Source of the DNA: Pseudomonas triclosanedens
GTDB taxonomy: Bacteria; Pseudomonadota; Gammaproteobacteria; Pseudomonadales; Pseudomonadaceae
Direction: 5' to 3'
Assembly: GCF_026686735.1 (NCBI RefSeq)
Contig: NZ_CP113432.1
Coordinates: forward strand, 3,151,001-3,215,000
Length of the DNA: 64,000 bases
Made by a program: the position numbers and the translations under genes. The first letter of the stretch is position 1; each line of letters opens with the position of its first letter. The notes beneath the pieces were generated by a model. That model saw only the letters and a program-made list of their open reading frames with translations, was not told the origin of the DNA and ran no database searches. Positions 10,601 through 19,905 of the stretch are shown here, one piece after another.

Positions 10601-12677
10601 CGTAGGAATTGCCACCCAGGGTGACGCTGTTGTGGGTGCTGTTGTCGTACATCACCGCGTCAGCCGTCGAAGCCTTCAACTGACCGACGTTCACGGCATC
10701 CGTATCTTCCGCGCCGGCGGACACACCGGTGATGCGGCGATCGCCGATGTTGACCTCACTCGTTGCCGTGCCGCCCAAGAGGTACGCTTCGTTACCCAGC
10801 GTCGAGCCAGTTGCCGAGGAGCCTGCGCCCAGTGCAACGCTTGTCTCATGCGTTACCCGAGCGCCCTGGCCAATGGCTGTACTCTCTTTGGCCAAAGCAT
10901 TGGTGTCCGCGCCCAGCGCTGTGCTTCGCTCACCCGTAGCCGCCGCATTGGCGCCAAAGGCCGCTGCGCCAAGAGCGCCGGCAACAGCGCCATTGCCAGC
11001 AGCGGTGCTGAACTGACCTGTCGCCTGGGCGTTCTGGCCAAGTGCGGTCGCCGCGAAGTCGCCGGCAACGGCAGAGTTGCCGAATGCCGCCGAATACGCC
11101 CCAATCGCCTGGCTGTTCTGGCCCACCGCCGTGGTGGACAACTCAGTGGCCTGGCTATTGGTGCCGAGGGCGACTGTGTAGTCCATCGTTGCGCGGCTAC
11201 CCTGCCCGATGGCAGTACTGCTCATCGCCGTAGCCTGAGCATCCTGGCCGATCGCGACAGATTTTTCGCCGCTCGCCTGGCTGATTGTGCCGATGGCGGT
11301 TGCGTCTACCGTACTTGCATTCGCACCGTTGCCAATCGCATTGGCGTTCTGAGCGGAGGCCGAACTGCCCAGCCCGATGGCAACGGCATTGTCACCGGAT
11401 GCCGAGGCGTTTTTTCCGGCAGCCAAGGCATTCGCACCGGTCGCGGCATCGTTGAGATAGTTGCCGCCTGGCGTGCCGTTATCGTTGACGCTGTAGTAAT
11501 GCGTTGCGGTCGACATCCCAACCGCCTTCAGTTGCGCCACGTTGACTGCATCGGTATCGGCAGTGCCAGCCGCGACCCCGTTGATCTGGCGGTATTTGCC
11601 CGTGGAAGGGTCACCCACCGACACTGCTCCCAACGTGCTCTGCGTTGCATTTACGGCAGAGGTCTGGCTTGTTGTTGCTCCGATGGGCACATAGCCCGCT
11701 ACCCCCGATGTAGTACTGGCGACTGACTGACCACCAAGCGCCACACCACCGGCAACTTGCGCAACGCTTTCTGAACCGAAGGCGAGGGAGGATTTACCCT
11801 GTGCATTGGCCCATTGCCCCATCGCAATTCCATAATCACCGGTGGCGTTGGCCATCCATCCGGAAGCAACTGCAAATTGCCCACTTGCACTTGAAGATCT
11901 GCCAACCGAAACAGAGCCATAGTTCGAGTTGGCCCCCGAACCAATAGCAACACCGAACTTGTCAGCCGCCACCGCAGAGACTCCAACTGCAACGCCGCCC
12001 TGAACGGCATTGGTATCTGCACCGATAGCCGTTCCGCTGCCGTTCGCGGTTGCCCTGGACCCGACTGCGACCCCCCAGGAATCATTGCTCGAGGCCTTGC
12101 TACCGAGGGCGACACTACCGTCCACACTGGCGCTGGCCTGATAGCCAAGCGCAGTAGCGCCAATACCCGCTGCCATTGAGCCGTCGCCGATTGCTACCGA
12201 CCCGACACCCGTACCATTGGAGGCGTCCACTTTAGAGTTAGCGCCGATAGCGATACCACTTCCGGTGTTCGCGGCTACGTTTGCGCCGTTGCCGATCGCA
12301 ATCGAAAAAGAGCCTTCCGAAGCAGAGCTCTCCCCCACAGCGACTGAACCTAATCCAGTAGCAGACGAGTCATGACCAATAGCGGTGGAGCCGAAACCAG
12401 TTGTACCGGGTGTGGACCCTGCATTCGCACCAGAGCCGATTGCAGTATTCTCGGTATAACCTCCATCGCTGGCGACAGTGCCCGGATTCCCTATTGAACC
12501 AATGTTGACTGTATAAGCTTCCGCCTCACCGCCCGACATTGCGAGCACTACAGCGGCAGTAGCACCAGCCATTTTGGCCGCGCGGCTGCCACCTTTACGA
12601 TAGGACTTCGCGATTTCACTTGCCACCACCCAGGTTTTGAGCGAAGCGTTCCATACAAGTCGATATACTTTGTTCAT
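7695..12677 (-). CDS. YadA-like trimeric autotransporter adhesin
   Basis: A 1660-residue protein. It has an ESPR signal ([22 protein letters not shown], cleavage near AEA) and very many YadA head repeats of the type AxAxGxxSxAxG/SVAVGxxA. These alternate with neck motifs (ITGxxAGxxxTDAVNVxQL) and short stalk segments ([19 protein letters not shown]). The C-terminal 70-residue membrane anchor holds [26 protein letters not shown] and ends in the aromatic residue W. It contains a near-identical internal duplication of about 345 bp. A GGAG ribosome site precedes the ATG. This is type Vc secretion: an outer-membrane trimer mediating adhesion or autoaggregation. It is the main likely target of the regulators at 13.9-19.4 kb. 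Confidence 0.95.
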   Translation of the reverse strand: MNKVYRLVWNASLKTWVVASEIAKSYRKGGSRAAKMAGATAAVVLAMSGGEAEAYTVNIGSIGNPGTVASDGGYTENTAIGSGANAGSTPGTTGFGSTAIGHDSSATGLGSVAVGESSASEGSFSIAIGNGANVAANTGSGIAIGANSKVDASNGTGVGSVAIGDGSMAAGIGATALGYQASASVDGSVALGSKASSNDSWGVAVGSRATANGSGTAIGADTNAVQGGVAVGVSAVAADKFGVAIGSGANSNYGSVSVGRSSSASGQFAVASGWMANATGDYGIAMGQWANAQGKSSLAFGSESVAQVAGGVALGGQSVASTTSGVAGYVPIGATTSQTSAVNATQSTLGAVSVGDPSTGKYRQINGVAAGTADTDAVNVAQLKAVGMSTATHYYSVNDNGTPGGNYLNDAATGANALAAGKNASASGDNAVAIGLGSSASAQNANAIGNGANASTVDATAIGTISQASGEKSVAIGQDAQATAMSSTAIGQGSRATMDYTVALGTNSQATELSTTAVGQNSQAIGAYSAAFGNSAVAGDFAATALGQNAQATGQFSTAAGNGAVAGALGAAAFGANAAATGERSTALGADTNALAKESTAIGQGARVTHETSVALGAGSSATGSTLGNEAYLLGGTATSEVNIGDRRITGVSAGAEDTDAVNVGQLKASTADAVMYDNSTHNSVTLGGNSYDSSTHLGGTTITNVANGVNDSDAVNMSQLNETNTNVANIDNRVTNVEGDVTTLQGDVNNLDGRITNIYQTGTKYFHANSTGPDSVASGVDSVAVGMGAKTALASTDGIAIGRGADVSSNAPGAIAIGSGAVAQGNVGAVAVGRNTKVWTGSVAVGDSAQAYNNDGVAVGNQANANGGTSSVAIGYRATSAAGSNGSTIVGANAKTIGAAERSTALGLSSTSVLESTAVGAMSSATGTGSLALGHASSATAGSSVALGQGSVANTAAGIAGYDPLTKRASTSTSAVWKSTLGAVSVGDAAKGATRQITGLAAGTQATDAVNVAQLQAAASASVADAVMYDNSTHNSVTLGGNSYDSSTHLGGTTITNVANGVNDSDAVNMSQLNETNTNVANIDNRVTNVEGDVTTLQGDVNNLDGRVTNIYETGTKYFHANSTGTDSVASGVDSVAIGMGAVSSHDGSVALGSGSVADGSTLGHEAYLVGGTASGEVNIGSRRITGLSAGADDNDAVNVKQLKAITSDAVANVVMYDNSTHNSITLGGPTYNSVTKTGGTRITNVARGQEDSDAVNMSQLNETNERVTNIDGRVTNIEGSITNINNGGGIKYFHAHSSKADSVATGVDSVAVGPSAQASGKGSIAMGEGASASADGSVAVGQGASDNGRGAENYSGKYSNVANASVGTFSVGNSATGETRTISNVADGKEATDAVNLRQLDGAVAESKAYTDNSVKTINNTVVNVDNRVSKVEGDVANIQNGTDGMFQVNNTANLPKPKPTGRDSVAGGAGAEASGASSLAIGTRSKATGENSVALGNGASASAKNSVAIGVNSVADRENSVSVGSAGSERQITHVAAGRADTDAVNVGQLTKSLGDVTNNANAYTDSRYAQLKNDLDKQDDVLSAGIAGALAQASLPQPYSPGASMAAAGVGAYGGQSALAVGVSRISDNGKWVTKLQGSADSQGEVGVSVGVGYQW
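9259..9603. repeat. Internal direct repeat copy 1 in the adhesin gene
   Basis: Nearly identical at DNA level to 10318-10662 (offset 1059 bp, 353 codons). It encodes a stalk plus neck block including [20 protein letters not shown]. The codon-level identity implies recent duplication or gene conversion. Confidence 0.85.
10318..10662. repeat. Internal direct repeat copy 2 in the adhesin gene
   Basis: Second copy of the 345-bp block at 9259-9603, with only scattered substitutions. A more diverged third version of its end lies near 8940-9030. Confidence 0.85.
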
Positions 12678-12739
12678 GGCAATACAACTCCACCCGACTC
12701 AAAGAGTCGGAATTCAATGAGAAAATGGTTTAAATTGAC

Positions 12740-13609
12740 TTAGTGAGAGACGATGGACAGCCCGGCAAGGGACTGCTTCAGCAATGGCCGCTCAATAGAA
12801 GCACTTGGCTGGGAAAGTTCTTTGTCATAGATGCGCTTTGCAGCGGCATAGTCTTTGAGGACATATTGCAAATACCCACCAGCAAAGAATGCTGCCTCGG
12901 TGCGCGCACTGCGCATCTGCAACGGGTCGGCAAAACTCATGCTGTCAATAGCAGCGAATACGGCGTCGACACTCCCGTTGCCGGCATATAGCTGGGCAAT
13001 AGCCTGCTGCTGAGGAGAGGCTGCATGTACTCTGCAAGCCGCTTCGGCGAGCTTCGCGCGATGTATGGCAGAACTGCCGTTGTGTATTCGCGCGGTCAGC
13101 CAGAGTTGCCAGAGCTCAGCGTAGCCGGCGACATACGAATCCTGGCTGGTACTTAGCTTTTTGAAAGCTTCGCCGGCATCTCTGAATCGACCAATAGCGG
13201 CGAGGTTCACCGCTGATGGAACTTCAGCCGAGCTTGCCAGCGGCCCCGTTTTCAAGCGGTCGTATTGTTGGCGGGCCTGTAAATGGTGGCCCTCCGCGTC
13301 ATCAAGCAACGCCTGCTCGAAAATGACAGGCGGCAAGCTACGATCACTTCGGGGAACCTTCTTGAAAGTAGCCTTCGCGGCTGCCATTTCGCCGCCAAGC
13401 AATTGCTGATGGGTTTGCCGCACGAGATCAAGAGTGTCGGCTTGCGCACTGGCAGTGCTGAACGAGGCAATGCAGACCCACAAGAGTCTTGCCAGGACGT
13501 TACTTACCGAAAAGCCGAACGAAAAATTACAGTTCGATTTGATTGACGATCCTTGACAAGGTTGCGAGCTTTTCTCCTTGGGCTCAATACAAAGAATTAA
13601 GGTTTTCAT
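12740..13609 (-). CDS. Exported protein with helical-repeat (TPR-like) character
   Basis: About 289 residues from the ATG at 13609; a GTG four codons earlier is possible and no start has a good ribosome site. A hydrophobic segment ending SFSTASAQA around residues 42-58 looks like an internal or late signal peptide. The rest is helical, with alternating Ala/Leu/Tyr pairs resembling tetratricopeptide units (EQALLDDAEGHHLQARQQYDRL, GYLQYVLKDYAAAKRIYDKEL). It is the gene directly upstream of the trimeric adhesin and is co-oriented. A periplasmic accessory role is suggested only by position. The precise family is not recognised. Confidence 0.6.
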   Translation of the reverse strand: MKTLILCIEPKEKSSQPCQGSSIKSNCNFSFGFSVSNVLARLLWVCIASFSTASAQADTLDLVRQTHQQLLGGEMAAAKATFKKVPRSDRSLPPVIFEQALLDDAEGHHLQARQQYDRLKTGPLASSAEVPSAVNLAAIGRFRDAGEAFKKLSTSQDSYVAGYAELWQLWLTARIHNGSSAIHRAKLAEAACRVHAASPQQQAIAQLYAGNGSVDAVFAAIDSMSFADPLQMRSARTEAAFFAGGYLQYVLKDYAAAKRIYDKELSQPSASIERPLLKQSLAGLSIVSH

Positions 13610-13685
13610 GGTTAAAAACACGGGTTACTGAAGACATGAATAGAATATTCAGAGACGTAACGACCAGATATCAGAATGAGAGGGG

Positions 13686-13703
13686 CTTCGTGTAGGAATC
13701 ACC
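13686..13703 (-). promoter_or_regulatory. ATTCCTACAC motif upstream of the exported-protein/adhesin unit
   Basis: The minus strand carries ATTCCTACACG about 85 bp upstream of the exported-protein start. The same TTCCTACAC word occurs upstream of the response regulator gene near 19485. Bvg/Evg/Rcs-type LuxR regulators recognise TTCCTA-like words, so this may be a shared operator. The function is inferred. Confidence 0.35.
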
Positions 13704-13897
13704 ATTTCATTATCACTCCAGCGACGTAGCCGCCGGGCTATTATTCCTTTTCATTCCAAAGGAATCTTTCGTGGTTCCAGGATTGATTCAGCCCGACCAG
13801 CGCACTCTCAATACCAATCGCCGAATGCTTTCATGGCGCATGAAGATTCGGATCATACTTCCGACACATCACGCCTGCAGAGCTCGTAAACCAGCGA

Positions 13898-14314
13898 TTA
13901 ATCTGCATCAAGATTACAATCGGCGACTTTTGGAAGCTTCTCTAATGCTTGCAGCAAAAGCATGGCGGACATTGGTTTCTCTACAACATCGAGAAGGCCG
14001 ACGCGCTTTTCCAAGGCCCATTTGAAAAGCTGACTCTTCTCACATGAAGAATAGTTACCAACGATAAGTAATCGCTTGAAGCAACCGTCTTTGCTCATTG
14101 CGCTTAAACGGTTCAACTCATCAATGCCGGGAATGAGCTCTTCCGTAATGAAAAGATCGAACCCGGCATTCCTGGCGCAAGCCTGCCGGACTTCTTCCAA
14201 ATTTGAGCACAGGGCCATCCTGAAGATTCCGAAACGATTTAGCGTTGCGCTAAGAGTAAGCAGGCGCCCAAAGCCACTACAAAATACCAACACCCTGGTC
14301 AAATAACTAAACAT
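13898..14314 (-). CDS. Stand-alone pseudo-receiver domain protein
   Basis: 138 residues fitting a CheY-like fold: beta-1 VLVFCSG, beta-3 FDLFITEELIPGID, beta-5 with the conserved Lys in VEKPMS, then an alpha-5 helix. The acidic pocket after beta-1 (normally DD) is CS, and the phospho-acceptor Asp in the ITD position is Glu. It therefore cannot be phosphorylated normally and may mimic an active state or act as a connector. It sits between the fused regulator (14447) and the exported-protein/adhesin genes. The start has only a weak ribosome site. Confidence 0.65.
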   Translation of the reverse strand: MFSYLTRVLVFCSGFGRLLTLSATLNRFGIFRMALCSNLEEVRQACARNAGFDLFITEELIPGIDELNRLSAMSKDGCFKRLLIVGNYSSCEKSQLFKWALEKRVGLLDVVEKPMSAMLLLQALEKLPKVADCNLDAD

Positions 14315-14446
14315 GGCGTATCTTTGATTGTAAGGTTTCAGCCAATGTAAGGCTTTCCGCGATACAGCGGCATCAGAAGACGCCTAGGGAAAAGTAAGAT
14401 ACCGCTGACAGATCTCTCGCAACTCCCAAAAGCCTGAATGTATAAT

Positions 14447-16243
14447 TCAGCGATTCGCAGCAGGCAGCATTAAGGTGACGGAGATCGAAGTCCCCTCCCC
14501 TGGAGAGCTGGTCAGTTGTATTTTGCCATCCATCTGCTCGACCAGTAGTTTGCAGAGTGCCAAATCGATACCATTGCTCCCACGCCGTATGTTCAGATCG
14601 TCAAAACGATGGTTGAAGATTTCGAAAATTCGCGACTGCATATCAGCGTCCATGCCGATACCGGTATCGCGTACCCGCAACTCTACCTGAACCAGTCCCT
14701 GGCCTGTACCCAAGCAAAGAAGAGAGACTTCTATATTGCCTTGATCCGTGTATTTAAGAGCATTGTTCAAAACCGCCCGCGCAATGTTGCTGAACACGTT
14801 CGGGTCGAGCCAGACATCAGGATGCAGTGCTGCGTGAGTATCCAGCTTCATTGTCAGGCCACGTTCGGCCACAGCTTGCCGAAACTCATCAACGAGCTTC
14901 CGAGTCAACTCCTCGACATTCAGTGCCCAGGGTGAAAGGGGCTGCTTTCCTGCTTCCAAGCGCAGGTAATCGCGGAATTTCCCTAGCATATCCTGCAGCC
15001 CCTTGGTCGCGTGACGGGCGACGTCTAACGCCTCATTCTTATTGACATCCTCTGCAGGAGAAATGGAAAGATCGAGCATCGCTGCAATTCTGTTAAGTGG
15101 CGAGGACATCTCGTCGATAATCCACTGCATGAACTGTTCTTTCGCCTGAACGGAAATCTCACGTCTGTTACTGGTACTCCTCAGGTCGACCAGATTCCTG
15201 TCTAGATCAGTTATATCTACATTGCCACAAATCAGTCCGAGCAAGTTTCCCCCACTGTCCCTATATGGCTTGCCCCAGTGGCGAACCAGGCGCTCCCCTG
15301 CAGGCAGGCTTATTTTCACTTCCAGGGTATAGGGTTCTCCCTTCTTCATTGCGGCAAGCAGCAGATCGTGCGCATATTGACCTTGTTTGGGCGGCAGCTC
15401 CCCGGTTTCATCAATACGCCGCCCTACCGCAAGCTCCAGTGTAAGAGAATGCTGCACGAGATATTGTTTGTTGCAGGTGACTAGCCGGCCTTCTATGTCC
15501 CGAAAACAAACTGCATGCGGCAGTGCATCTATTACTTCCCGAAGCAAGAGCAATTCCCGCTGGGTTTCGCTATCCGGCAGTTGCGGTGCGGCGATCTCGC
15601 TGCTGAATGGCGTGGCATCTATTAGCCCGTGACGTCGCGCAATATCGAGCAGTTCCAACATTGAGCCGGCGCGCAATTTTTGCATTACTCGCGCTTTGTA
15701 GGTGCTGATGGTTTTTTCGCTCAATAACAACTGTTCGCCAATTGTATTGTTGGCCATTCCTTTGGCTAACATCTGCAGAACCGTCAGCTCCCGCGTCGAC
15801 AACGCTTTAAGAGGATTGGACTCGACCTGATCGGGGGAAATATTGGGCAGGGCCAGAACTGAATCGCGGGGGAAGTATGTATGCCCGTTCAGCAAGGCCC
15901 TGACCGCAACACCCACTTGCTGGAGATCTGTCTGCTTGCTGATGAAACCGAGCGCCCCTGCTTCATGGCTGCGAGCGGCAAAATATTCGGAACTCTGGCC
16001 GGTAACGACCAGTACCTTGACCCCCGAGGCTTGGCGTACCACTCGTTGAATGGTCTCTAACCCGCCCAGACCGGGAATCGCCAATTCCAGCACCATAAGG
16101 GTCGGGCGAAGGCGGCGCGCCAGCTCCAGCGCCTCGGTACCATTGCCGCACTCCGCCACAACCGTGAGGCCTTCTGCCTCCAGGAGCAACCGCAAAGCAT
16201 GTCTTGCGATCGGATGCTCATCGACGATCATCACCGAGCTCAT
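14447..16243 (-). CDS. REC-LuxR HTH-PAS-pseudokinase fusion regulator
   Basis: A 598-residue protein with an unusual order. Residues 1-115 are a NarL-type receiver, 145-208 a LuxR helix-turn-helix (LSTRELTVLQMLAKGMANNTI, KTISTYKARVMQKL), about 230-345 a PAS domain, and 365-595 a histidine-kinase core. The receiver phospho-site is Glu53 (LMVLELAIPG). The kinase His position is Asp377 (IIDEMSSPLN against MSHEIRTP). The N box (N494) and G1 box (DTGIGMD) remain, but the G2 loop is altered (GSNGIDLAL). It could bind DNA and ATP without phosphotransfer. It follows the hybrid kinase gene in the same direction and is probably part of the same adhesin control circuit. Confidence 0.85.
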   Translation of the reverse strand: MSSVMIVDEHPIARHALRLLLEAEGLTVVAECGNGTEALELARRLRPTLMVLELAIPGLGGLETIQRVVRQASGVKVLVVTGQSSEYFAARSHEAGALGFISKQTDLQQVGVAVRALLNGHTYFPRDSVLALPNISPDQVESNPLKALSTRELTVLQMLAKGMANNTIGEQLLLSEKTISTYKARVMQKLRAGSMLELLDIARRHGLIDATPFSSEIAAPQLPDSETQRELLLLREVIDALPHAVCFRDIEGRLVTCNKQYLVQHSLTLELAVGRRIDETGELPPKQGQYAHDLLLAAMKKGEPYTLEVKISLPAGERLVRHWGKPYRDSGGNLLGLICGNVDITDLDRNLVDLRSTSNRREISVQAKEQFMQWIIDEMSSPLNRIAAMLDLSISPAEDVNKNEALDVARHATKGLQDMLGKFRDYLRLEAGKQPLSPWALNVEELTRKLVDEFRQAVAERGLTMKLDTHAALHPDVWLDPNVFSNIARAVLNNALKYTDQGNIEVSLLCLGTGQGLVQVELRVRDTGIGMDADMQSRIFEIFNHRFDDLNIRRGSNGIDLALCKLLVEQMDGKIQLTSSPGEGTSISVTLMLPAANR

Positions 16244-16290
16244 GACGCGCCACCTTGATCGAGATTGGTCTGAATAGAATAGAAGCTAGG

Positions 16291-18759
16291 TCACAAGACG
16301 CTGTCGGGATTCGCAGAGCGTTCAGTGCGATGAGGGCAGCCACGGCTAATACCTTCTTGCCTGCCGGCCTCTATAACCAATGTCAATTGAAGCTGTAAGG
16401 CGTTCATCGATTCGAGAACTTTGGCAACGAGAACTAGTAGCTGATCTTGGCAAGCCCCCTCTCTGCAGGCTCGTTCAAGTTCCCTTATCCGCTCGCAGAC
16501 CTCCGTCGCCCCGATCAATGACACGGCACTTCGAATTCGATGTGCGAGATCAGCCAACGCTGACAGATTCCCGGATTGCAGCAATGGCTCAAGTTGCGCC
16601 AGATCCTTGCTGTTGGCACTGTACAAGCGCTGGAGCAGGTTTACCGCCAAGGTTGGATCGTCGCACGACAGGGCTTGCACTGCCCGGAAGTCAAAGGCAT
16701 CGGTGGTAAGGGTTTGCTCCGGTCGGTTTATGCGCTGCAGATAGGAACGAAGATCCTGCAGGCCGATGGGTTTGAATAGACAGCCATCCATACCGGCATC
16801 CCGGCACCGTTGTATCTCATCGGGTTGAGCGTTCGCTGTAAGACCAACAACAGTGCAGCGACGTACTCCCCTTGCCCTCTCAATGATGCGAATATTGCGA
16901 GCCAGCTCATACCCGGTAATGTCTGGCATGAAACAGTCGGTGATTACCAAGTCGAATTCGCCGGCCATCCATTGCGTCAGCGCGTCCCTGGCATTGCTCG
17001 CTACATTAACCATGTGCCCGAGATGGCCCAATTGTCGGGACAGAAGAAACAAATTCGCTTCGTGGTCATCGACGATCAGAATTTTCATTGGCGCGCACTC
17101 AATCTGAGCTGGGCGTTCCGAAACCGCCGCGTTTTCCAGAGGTTCAAGCACGCTGCTTAGCAAATGAACGCTGACGGTTGTCCCCCTCCCAGGGACACTT
17201 TCGATATGCAAGCCCCCTCCCATCATCTCAGCGAGCGTACGGCAGATTGTCAGGCCTAGCCCGGTACCGCCGCGAGATGCACGCCCCGCCAACTCGCGTG
17301 CCTGCTGGAATGGTTCGCAGACCTCCGCCAGGTCGTCACTGTTCATGCCGATGCCGCTGTCTTCGACCTCGATATATATAATTATTTCTTCATTGGCGAG
17401 AGATTCGCTTCTGAGGCCAATACGGACGAAGCCGGTATCGGTAAACTTAATGGCGTTGCTCACTAGGTTGAAGAGGATCTGCTTGAATCGCAGCGGATCA
17501 ATCATCACATCAGTGATATCGTCCAGCTTCATTTCAACCCTAAGTTCCAGGCCGTTCTGCCGGGCAAGCCCCTCGTAGACCCGCGCCACGGAATCCACCA
17601 GCGCACGAAGATTGGCGCGCTCCGGCATAAGCGTCATTTTTCCCGCTTCGATCTTCGCAACATCCAGGATATCGCCGAGCAGTTGCAGCAACCCTTTAGC
17701 TGAATCGTAGGCCACGGCAATGGCATCGACGTCATCAGGCGACTGCCTGGAATCCATCAAGGCGAGTTCCAGCATGCCGATGATTGCATTCATGGGAGTG
17801 CGAATTTCATGACTCATCGTGGCGAGAAACTTGCTTTTTGCACGATTTGCCTCTTCCGCCTGTTCCTTGGCCAACTGAATCTCATGGTGAAGGCGTTCCC
17901 GATCAGTCACATCGATCCATCCGCACACCAGGCCGGAAACCTCTCCCTCGTTGTTGCGATAGGGCGAGGCCCAATGATAGATCTCGCGCCTCTCACCACG
18001 GATAACTAAAATTATATCTCCAGACAGGTTTTCCGCTTGCTCGATATGATTCAGGTATTCCTGATGAAGCCTTTGAGCATCTATTTCCGACAGCCATTCA
18101 TTGTCAATCAAACGGGTTCCCTGGGCTTCCTTGCGAGTCATCCCAGTTTGTTCCAGGAAGTTTCGATTGCAGGTAACAAGACGACCCAGCCGATCTCGCA
18201 CCGAAACAGGATGGGGAATTCCGTCAATCATGGCGCGCTTGAACTCCAGCCGATCTATCAGCTCGCGCTCTGATACTGCCCGGCTGCGCATCTTCACCAA
18301 TAGTCGCCAGTTCCACAGCAGGACGCCGACGAGGATCACCAGCGCTGCCCAGAAGACCCTTGCAAACTGCACCTGATAGTAAGCCCAAAGCCCAGAGAGT
18401 GATTCAAAAATCGCTTGCCAGTAGCCGGACATTTTCATACGTCTCGAACGCTTATTGTCCTGCAATTCATATTCAGAATTAAAATACGACAGAGCTGGAT
18501 CGGATAATTCTTTAAAGACTGACTTTCCCTTCCCTCTATGGCACGCAAGGTCAGTCAATTCTTTTCCATGATTCAAGCTGGCAGTGCGGAAATGGTTTTG
18601 ATGAGCGTGCCACGACATCCTTCCGGAGTCATTGAGACATTCAGTGGATAGTCCAACCTCCAAAGAAGCAGCCATCACTGAGTCTGGGAGCACTTCGGCA
18701 AGCTGCTCGAAAAATGCCATGCTGAACAAAAAGATGGCGGCAAAGCAGAACTTATTCAT
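16291..18759 (-). CDS. Bvg/Evg-like hybrid sensor histidine kinase (TM-PAS-HK-REC-HPt)
   Basis: 822 residues. A signal/anchor segment at 1-30 is followed by a short region of about 100 residues in place of a periplasmic Venus-flytrap. Next are a transmembrane helix at about 133-152, a PAS domain (170-290), HisKA with His317 (FLATMSHEIRTPMN) and HATPase with N, G1 and G2 boxes (GGTGLGLTICR). The receiver has Asp608 (LVITDCFMPDITG, KPI) and the HPt domain has His740 (LADLAHRIRSAVSLIG). All four phosphorelay residues are intact. It starts 9 bp after the response regulator stop, so the two are co-translated and presumably a cognate pair. The stimulus is unknown. Confidence 0.92.
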   Translation of the reverse strand: MNKFCFAAIFLFSMAFFEQLAEVLPDSVMAASLEVGLSTECLNDSGRMSWHAHQNHFRTASLNHGKELTDLACHRGKGKSVFKELSDPALSYFNSEYELQDNKRSRRMKMSGYWQAIFESLSGLWAYYQVQFARVFWAALVILVGVLLWNWRLLVKMRSRAVSERELIDRLEFKRAMIDGIPHPVSVRDRLGRLVTCNRNFLEQTGMTRKEAQGTRLIDNEWLSEIDAQRLHQEYLNHIEQAENLSGDIILVIRGERREIYHWASPYRNNEGEVSGLVCGWIDVTDRERLHHEIQLAKEQAEEANRAKSKFLATMSHEIRTPMNAIIGMLELALMDSRQSPDDVDAIAVAYDSAKGLLQLLGDILDVAKIEAGKMTLMPERANLRALVDSVARVYEGLARQNGLELRVEMKLDDITDVMIDPLRFKQILFNLVSNAIKFTDTGFVRIGLRSESLANEEIIIYIEVEDSGIGMNSDDLAEVCEPFQQARELAGRASRGGTGLGLTICRTLAEMMGGGLHIESVPGRGTTVSVHLLSSVLEPLENAAVSERPAQIECAPMKILIVDDHEANLFLLSRQLGHLGHMVNVASNARDALTQWMAGEFDLVITDCFMPDITGYELARNIRIIERARGVRRCTVVGLTANAQPDEIQRCRDAGMDGCLFKPIGLQDLRSYLQRINRPEQTLTTDAFDFRAVQALSCDDPTLAVNLLQRLYSANSKDLAQLEPLLQSGNLSALADLAHRIRSAVSLIGATEVCERIRELERACREGACQDQLLVLVAKVLESMNALQLQLTLVIEAGRQEGISRGCPHRTERSANPDSVL

Positions 18760-18767
18760 TTTGGCGA

Positions 18768-19391
18768 TCAGATGATAGAGTTGCGCCTTGCAAAATCCTG
18801 TAGCTGCAACATATCCCTAACCCCAAGCTTTTCGAACAAGCGGCATTTATAAGTACTGATTGTCTTGGCGCTTAGCATCATTTCGCGTGCGGCTTCTGCC
18901 GCGGTAGCACCCGCAGCCAGATACTGCATCACCATTATCTCTTGATCAGTAAGCCGGCCCAGCTTGCGAAAATCCTCGACCTGTTGATCTGTAATAAACT
19001 TAAACTCACTCGGAGCGGGCAATTCGTTATACCCACTCAAAGTGGACTTTACCCCTTGCAAAAGATCCTGCAGACCGCTCTTCTTGCATACGAAAGCCGA
19101 GGCTCCGGCCATTTCACAGCGTTTGGCTAGAATTTCAGCCGGCATGCTGCTTAGCACGAGAACTTTGGTGCCAAGCCCGGAAGCTGTAATGCGGCGAATG
19201 ACCTCTATACCTTGCAGCTTGGGAATACGAACATCTAAAATAACCAGGTCAGGCTCCAACTCCCTGTGTTTTACCAGCGCTTCAACCCCATTCTCCGCCT
19301 CGCCTACAACCTCGTACCCATTTCTCTCCAAAATCGAACGAACGGCCAGCAGGATCATCGGATGGTCGTCTACAACAAGAACGCTGCTCAT
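18768..19391 (-). CDS. LuxR/NarL-family response regulator, BvgA/EvgA-like
   Basis: 207 residues: an intact receiver (DDH at the start, phospho-acceptor Asp53 in VILDVRIP, conserved Thr/Ser and Lys) and a C-terminal LuxR helix-turn-helix (LTDQEIMVMQYLAAGATAAEAAREM, KTISTYKCRLFEKL). It is first in a same-strand series with the hybrid kinase, the fusion regulator, the pseudo-receiver and the adhesin genes. It likely receives phosphate from His740 of the kinase and activates surface genes. TGTAGGA repeats lie upstream of its own start. Confidence 0.92.
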   Translation of the reverse strand: MSSVLVVDDHPMILLAVRSILERNGYEVVGEAENGVEALVKHRELEPDLVILDVRIPKLQGIEVIRRITASGLGTKVLVLSSMPAEILAKRCEMAGASAFVCKKSGLQDLLQGVKSTLSGYNELPAPSEFKFITDQQVEDFRKLGRLTDQEIMVMQYLAAGATAAEAAREMMLSAKTISTYKCRLFEKLGVRDMLQLQDFARRNSII

Positions 19392-19479
19392 TTAAAACAC
19401 CGCTTAAGTTAATTGCTATCACCACGATATCTCTGAAGTTTTTTTTGTCGATACCCTCAGACGTTACTTACTGTTCGGC

Positions 19480-19520
19480 AGGCGTATTCCTACACAAAAA
19501 TCCATGAACTCCTACAAGCG
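19480..19520. promoter_or_regulatory. Repeated TTCCTACA/CTCCTACA words upstream of the response regulator
   Basis: TATTCCTACACA and AACTCCTACAAG occur about 30 bp apart on the plus strand, 95-130 bp upstream of the response regulator start. The shared word also appears at 13686. They may be autoregulatory sites for this LuxR-type regulator. This is inference. Confidence 0.35.
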
Positions 19521-19649
19521 ACTTGCGCAACAGAGCACAATAAGGCCTCGTATGGAGTCTTGCGCGCGGTTATCCAGCATCAGGAGTTGCAAGCTAAATG
19601 GGGGCGATTCGAAGCGAACTGGCGATCCAGGGGGGGGCGGAGCAATCAC

Positions 19650-19905
19650 AGGGCAGGACGGCTGCTGAAAACCAGCCGTCAGCGCCAAGTCCGCCAACTC
19701 GGCCTTGAATCGGCGATGGCCATAAATCCCACTCGTCTCATGATGGATAGTGCGGAGCTCATGGCTCAGAAACCGATTCGCCGGTCACTGCTGCCAGGTA
19801 TGGAAGCCGCCGCGGGATACCCGCAGCAGCCGACACATAGGTGCTACGGGATAGCGACCGGCCAACGCTTCGATGACGCGGAACTTCACTTCGCGGGCTG
19901 CGAAA
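19650..19905 (-). pseudogene. IS3-family transposase (orfB) N-terminal remnant
   Basis: Minus-strand translation gives VKFRVIEALAGRYPVAPMCRLLRVSRGGFHTW, an in-frame TGA at 19787-19785, then LSHELRTIHHETSGIYGHRRF and ELADL. This is the HTH_21/rve start of IS3-type OrfB (MCRLLrVSRsGyy.W ... I...sr.tYGsprI). The catalytic DDE core is missing, so the element is dead. It marks the left border of the catabolic cluster. Confidence 0.7.

Noticed and set aside
10374..11726. A 450-residue plus-strand frame in the adhesin region
   Set aside because: Antisense shadow of the same repeated gene.
7695..12677. Regular short repeats that might suggest a CRISPR array
   Set aside because: They are in-frame coding repeats of YadA heads and necks with no constant repeat-spacer structure.
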